Part shown: in pieces, positions 6,159-7,586 of the stretch | Numbering within the stretch: position 1 is the stretch's first letter | How the letters are laid out: every line of letters starts with the position of its first letter | Source: Acidobacteriota bacterium | Lineage (GTDB): Bacteria; Acidobacteriota; Aminicenantia; Aminicenantales; Aminicenantaceae | Length of the DNA: 7,586 nucleotides | Assembly (NCBI GenBank): GCA_030609975.1 | Contig: JAUWSR010000183.1 | Span: 1-7,586 of the forward strand | Direction of reading: 5' to 3' | Position numbers and translations under genes: made by a program | The notes under the pieces: generated by a model | Seen by the model: the letters and a program-made list of their open reading frames with translations, nothing else | What the model was told of the DNA's origin: nothing | Databases searched by the model: none

Positions 6159-6923
6159 GTGATCATCGCCATTACAAACCAGAAGGGCGGAGTCGGCAAA
6201 ACCACGACTGCGCTCAATGTGTCTGCGGCTATGGCGTTGATGGGTAAAAACACTCTCCTGGTCGACACAGACCCACAGGCTAACAGCACTCTGGCCTTTG
6301 TGGAGAACCCACTGCAATACGAGGAATCTCTTTATAATGTGTTGGCCAGCAACAATCAGGACATAAAAAAGATTATCGTCAATTCGACTGTGCCGGGCCT
6401 GGATGTCGCCATTTCAAAGATCTCCATGGCTAAGCTTGAGCCATCGCTTCTCGGGGACATCGACGGCCATTTCAGGTTAAAAGATGTACTGGAGCCCATA
6501 CGCGGCAAGTATGAATACATAATCATCGACACAGCTCCCACCCTGGGTATAATCACTTTAAACGCGTTGGTAGCAGCGGATGCGGTCTTGATCCCGATTC
6601 AGTCTTCGTATCTATGCCTCGAGGGGACTGATGATCTATTAGAGACCATAGAAAAGGTCAAGCGGGTCGCAAATCCAGAGCTTCAGATCATCGGAGTCCT
6701 CGTCACGCTGCACGACAAACGGACAAATATCTCGAAAGATGTCGTGGAGAGGATAAAAGGAGTTTTCGGAAAAAAAGTATTCAGGACCATGATCTCCAAG
6801 AGTGTCAAGCTGGAGGAGAGTCCTGCTTATAGAGAGTCGGTTTTTACGTTTGCGCCGAGTTCGGTGGGTGCTGAGCAGTACAGGAAAGTCGCAAGGGAGA
6901 TCCTTAGACGTGCAAAAAACTAA
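6159..6923 (+). CDS. parA: ParA/Soj family chromosome-partitioning ATPase
   Basis: A 254-residue ParA that starts at GTG (VIIAITNQKGG...), nearly the same length as B. subtilis Soj and without the N-terminal helix-turn-helix of plasmid type Ia ParA. The deviant Walker A motif KGGVGKTT spans residues 9-16, with signature Lys9 and catalytic-site Lys14. The A' motif LLVDTDPQAN spans 33-42, and Walker B IIIDTAPTLG has Asp124. The SSYLCLEGTDDLLETI segment is typical of the family. The protein forms ATP-dependent dimers that bind DNA non-specifically, and ParB stimulates its ATPase to move parS-loaded chromosome regions. The next gene, parB, overlaps by 14 nt, so the two are one operon. The upstream palindromes suggest autoregulation or a nearby centromere site. 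All catalytic motifs are intact. The only uncertainty is the start, with ATG 6078 as an unlikely alternative. Confidence 0.93.
   Translation: MIIAITNQKGGVGKTTTALNVSAAMALMGKNTLLVDTDPQANSTLAFVENPLQYEESLYNVLASNNQDIKKIIVNSTVPGLDVAISKISMAKLEPSLLGDIDGHFRLKDVLEPIRGKYEYIIIDTAPTLGIITLNALVAADAVLIPIQSSYLCLEGTDDLLETIEKVKRVANPELQIIGVLVTLHDKRTNISKDVVERIKGVFGKKVFRTMISKSVKLEESPAYRESVFTFAPSSVGAEQYRKVAREILRRAKN
6894..6900 (+). promoter_or_regulatory. Ribosome binding site for parB inside parA
   Basis: AGGGAGA lies nine bases before the GTG at 6910, within the last codons of parA. It supports a parB start that overlaps the parA end and suggests translational coupling. Later in-frame starts at 6946 (GTG) and 6952 (ATG) lack a site this good and would cut into the conserved N-terminal segment. 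Confidence 0.5.
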
Positions 6924-7586
6924 AAAAAGCGGTCTGCCCGGTTCTGTGGAAATGCGCCATGATGGGCATTTTGTAGAGTTGATCACCTCGAGAGCCGCAG
7001 GGCCGCGAATAAGAATGATACCTATCCAACGAATAGATCCAAACCCGCTGCAGGCAAGGAGCGAGTTAGGAAATCTCGAAGAACTCAAGTCTTCCATTAA
7101 GGAAAAAGGCGTTTTGGAGCCAATTTTAGTGCGTCCAAAGGGGGGAAGATATGAAATAATCGCCGGTGAGCGGCGTTACATGGCATCAAAAAGCATCGGA
7201 ATGAAGGACATGCCCTGCATTGAGATGAATGTGGAGGATAATGAGGCCATGGAAATCTCTCTCATAGAGAACCTTCAAAGAAAAGACTTGAATGTATTTG
7301 AAGAAGCCGATGGATTGAAGACATTGGCTGAAATCTATAGTTATAACCACGCTCAGATTGCAGGAAAGCTCGGAAAGGCTCGATCTACAGTAACCGAAAT
7401 CATCAATTTGAGCAAAATTCCGCACAACGTAAGAGAATTATGCCACCAGCTTAGTATAACATCACGAACTACTCTAATAGAGATATCAAAACTTAAATCT
7501 GAAAGAGACATGCTTCGTCTGATCCATGCCATATCTGAGAGAGAGCTTCGTCGTGAAGATACGCGAGATCTTTCAAAAAAGATAAA
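6910..7586 (+). CDS. parB: ParB/Spo0J family CTPase and centromere-binding protein, 3' partial
   Basis: The frame is open from GTG 6910 to the window end, 225 codons; typical ParB proteins have about 280-300 residues, so the C-terminal dimerisation domain lies outside. The N-terminus (MQKTKKSGLPGSVEMRHDGH) matches the acidobacterial ParB pattern as I recall it. The CTP-binding N-domain begins at IRMIPIQRIDPNPLQARSEL (residues about 34-53), followed by SIKEKGVLEPILV, AGERRYMAS (85-93) and ENLQRKDLN (120-128). A helix-turn-helix follows at about 148-167 (AQIAGKLGKARSTVTEIINL). ParB loads at parS, spreads as a CTP-bound clamp and activates ParA. Two oddities: the GERRxRA motif has Met at the second Arg position (Met91), and the recognition helix reads ARSTVTE rather than the common SRSHVAN type, which may mean altered parS specificity. 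Base composition is more AT-rich than upstream genes. Family assignment is secure; the GTG start is likely but not certain. Confidence 0.93.
   Translation, partial: MQKTKKSGLPGSVEMRHDGHFVELITSRAAGPRIRMIPIQRIDPNPLQARSELGNLEELKSSIKEKGVLEPILVRPKGGRYEIIAGERRYMASKSIGMKDMPCIEMNVEDNEAMEISLIENLQRKDLNVFEEADGLKTLAEIYSYNHAQIAGKLGKARSTVTEIINLSKIPHNVRELCHQLSITSRTTLIEISKLKSERDMLRLIHAISERELRREDTRDLSKKI

Overview
The window looks like bacterial chromosome. It carries five protein genes, all on the + strand, and no RNA genes, insertion sequences or CRISPR arrays were seen. Two features suggest a member of, or relative of, the Acidobacteriota (possibly an Aminicenantes-type lineage). One is the first gene, which belongs to a PI3K/FAM20C-like kinase-fold family that I recall as common in acidobacterial genomes. 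The other is the ParB N-terminus (GLPxSVxMRHDxHxVE), which resembles acidobacterial ParB rather than the LGRGL-type start of most chromosomal ParB proteins. Both points rest on memory of protein families, so the taxonomy is a moderate inference. GC content is roughly 50-60% over the hydrolase genes and falls below 40% in parts of parB.

Layout. (1) Positions 1-804 hold the 3' part of a kinase-fold protein whose catalytic motif looks eroded. (2) Positions 890-2734 encode a probable lipoprotein that joins an N-terminal SGNH/GDSL esterase domain to a C-terminal sialidase-like beta-propeller with four Asp boxes. A TTGACA-N17-TAGTCT promoter lies in the 85-nt gap before it. (3) Positions 2839-6006 encode a complete five-domain GH2 beta-galactosidase with an N-terminal export signal, preceded by an extended -10 element and a good ribosome binding site. 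(4) Positions 6007-6158 are a non-coding gap holding two identical 20-bp perfect palindromes, centres 55 bp apart, within a 30-bp direct repeat. (5) Positions 6159-6923 encode ParA (Soj-type), and 6910 to the window end encodes ParB. The two overlap by 14 nt, both start with GTG, and ParB is cut by the window edge.

How the genes work together. The esterase/sialidase-like lipoprotein and the exported beta-galactosidase would suit stepwise trimming of acylated, galactose-containing glycans outside the cytoplasm: de-acylation, removal of a capping sugar, then release of beta-galactose. ParA and ParB form a chromosome (or large replicon) segregation module. The twin palindromes just upstream are the most interesting part of the window. 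They have the length and TGT...ACA ends of a parS site but a different core, and the partner ParB has unusual residues in its likely recognition helix and CTP-binding motif. They may be a non-canonical parS or an autoregulatory operator. The second copy is followed by a T-run and could also terminate lacZ transcription.
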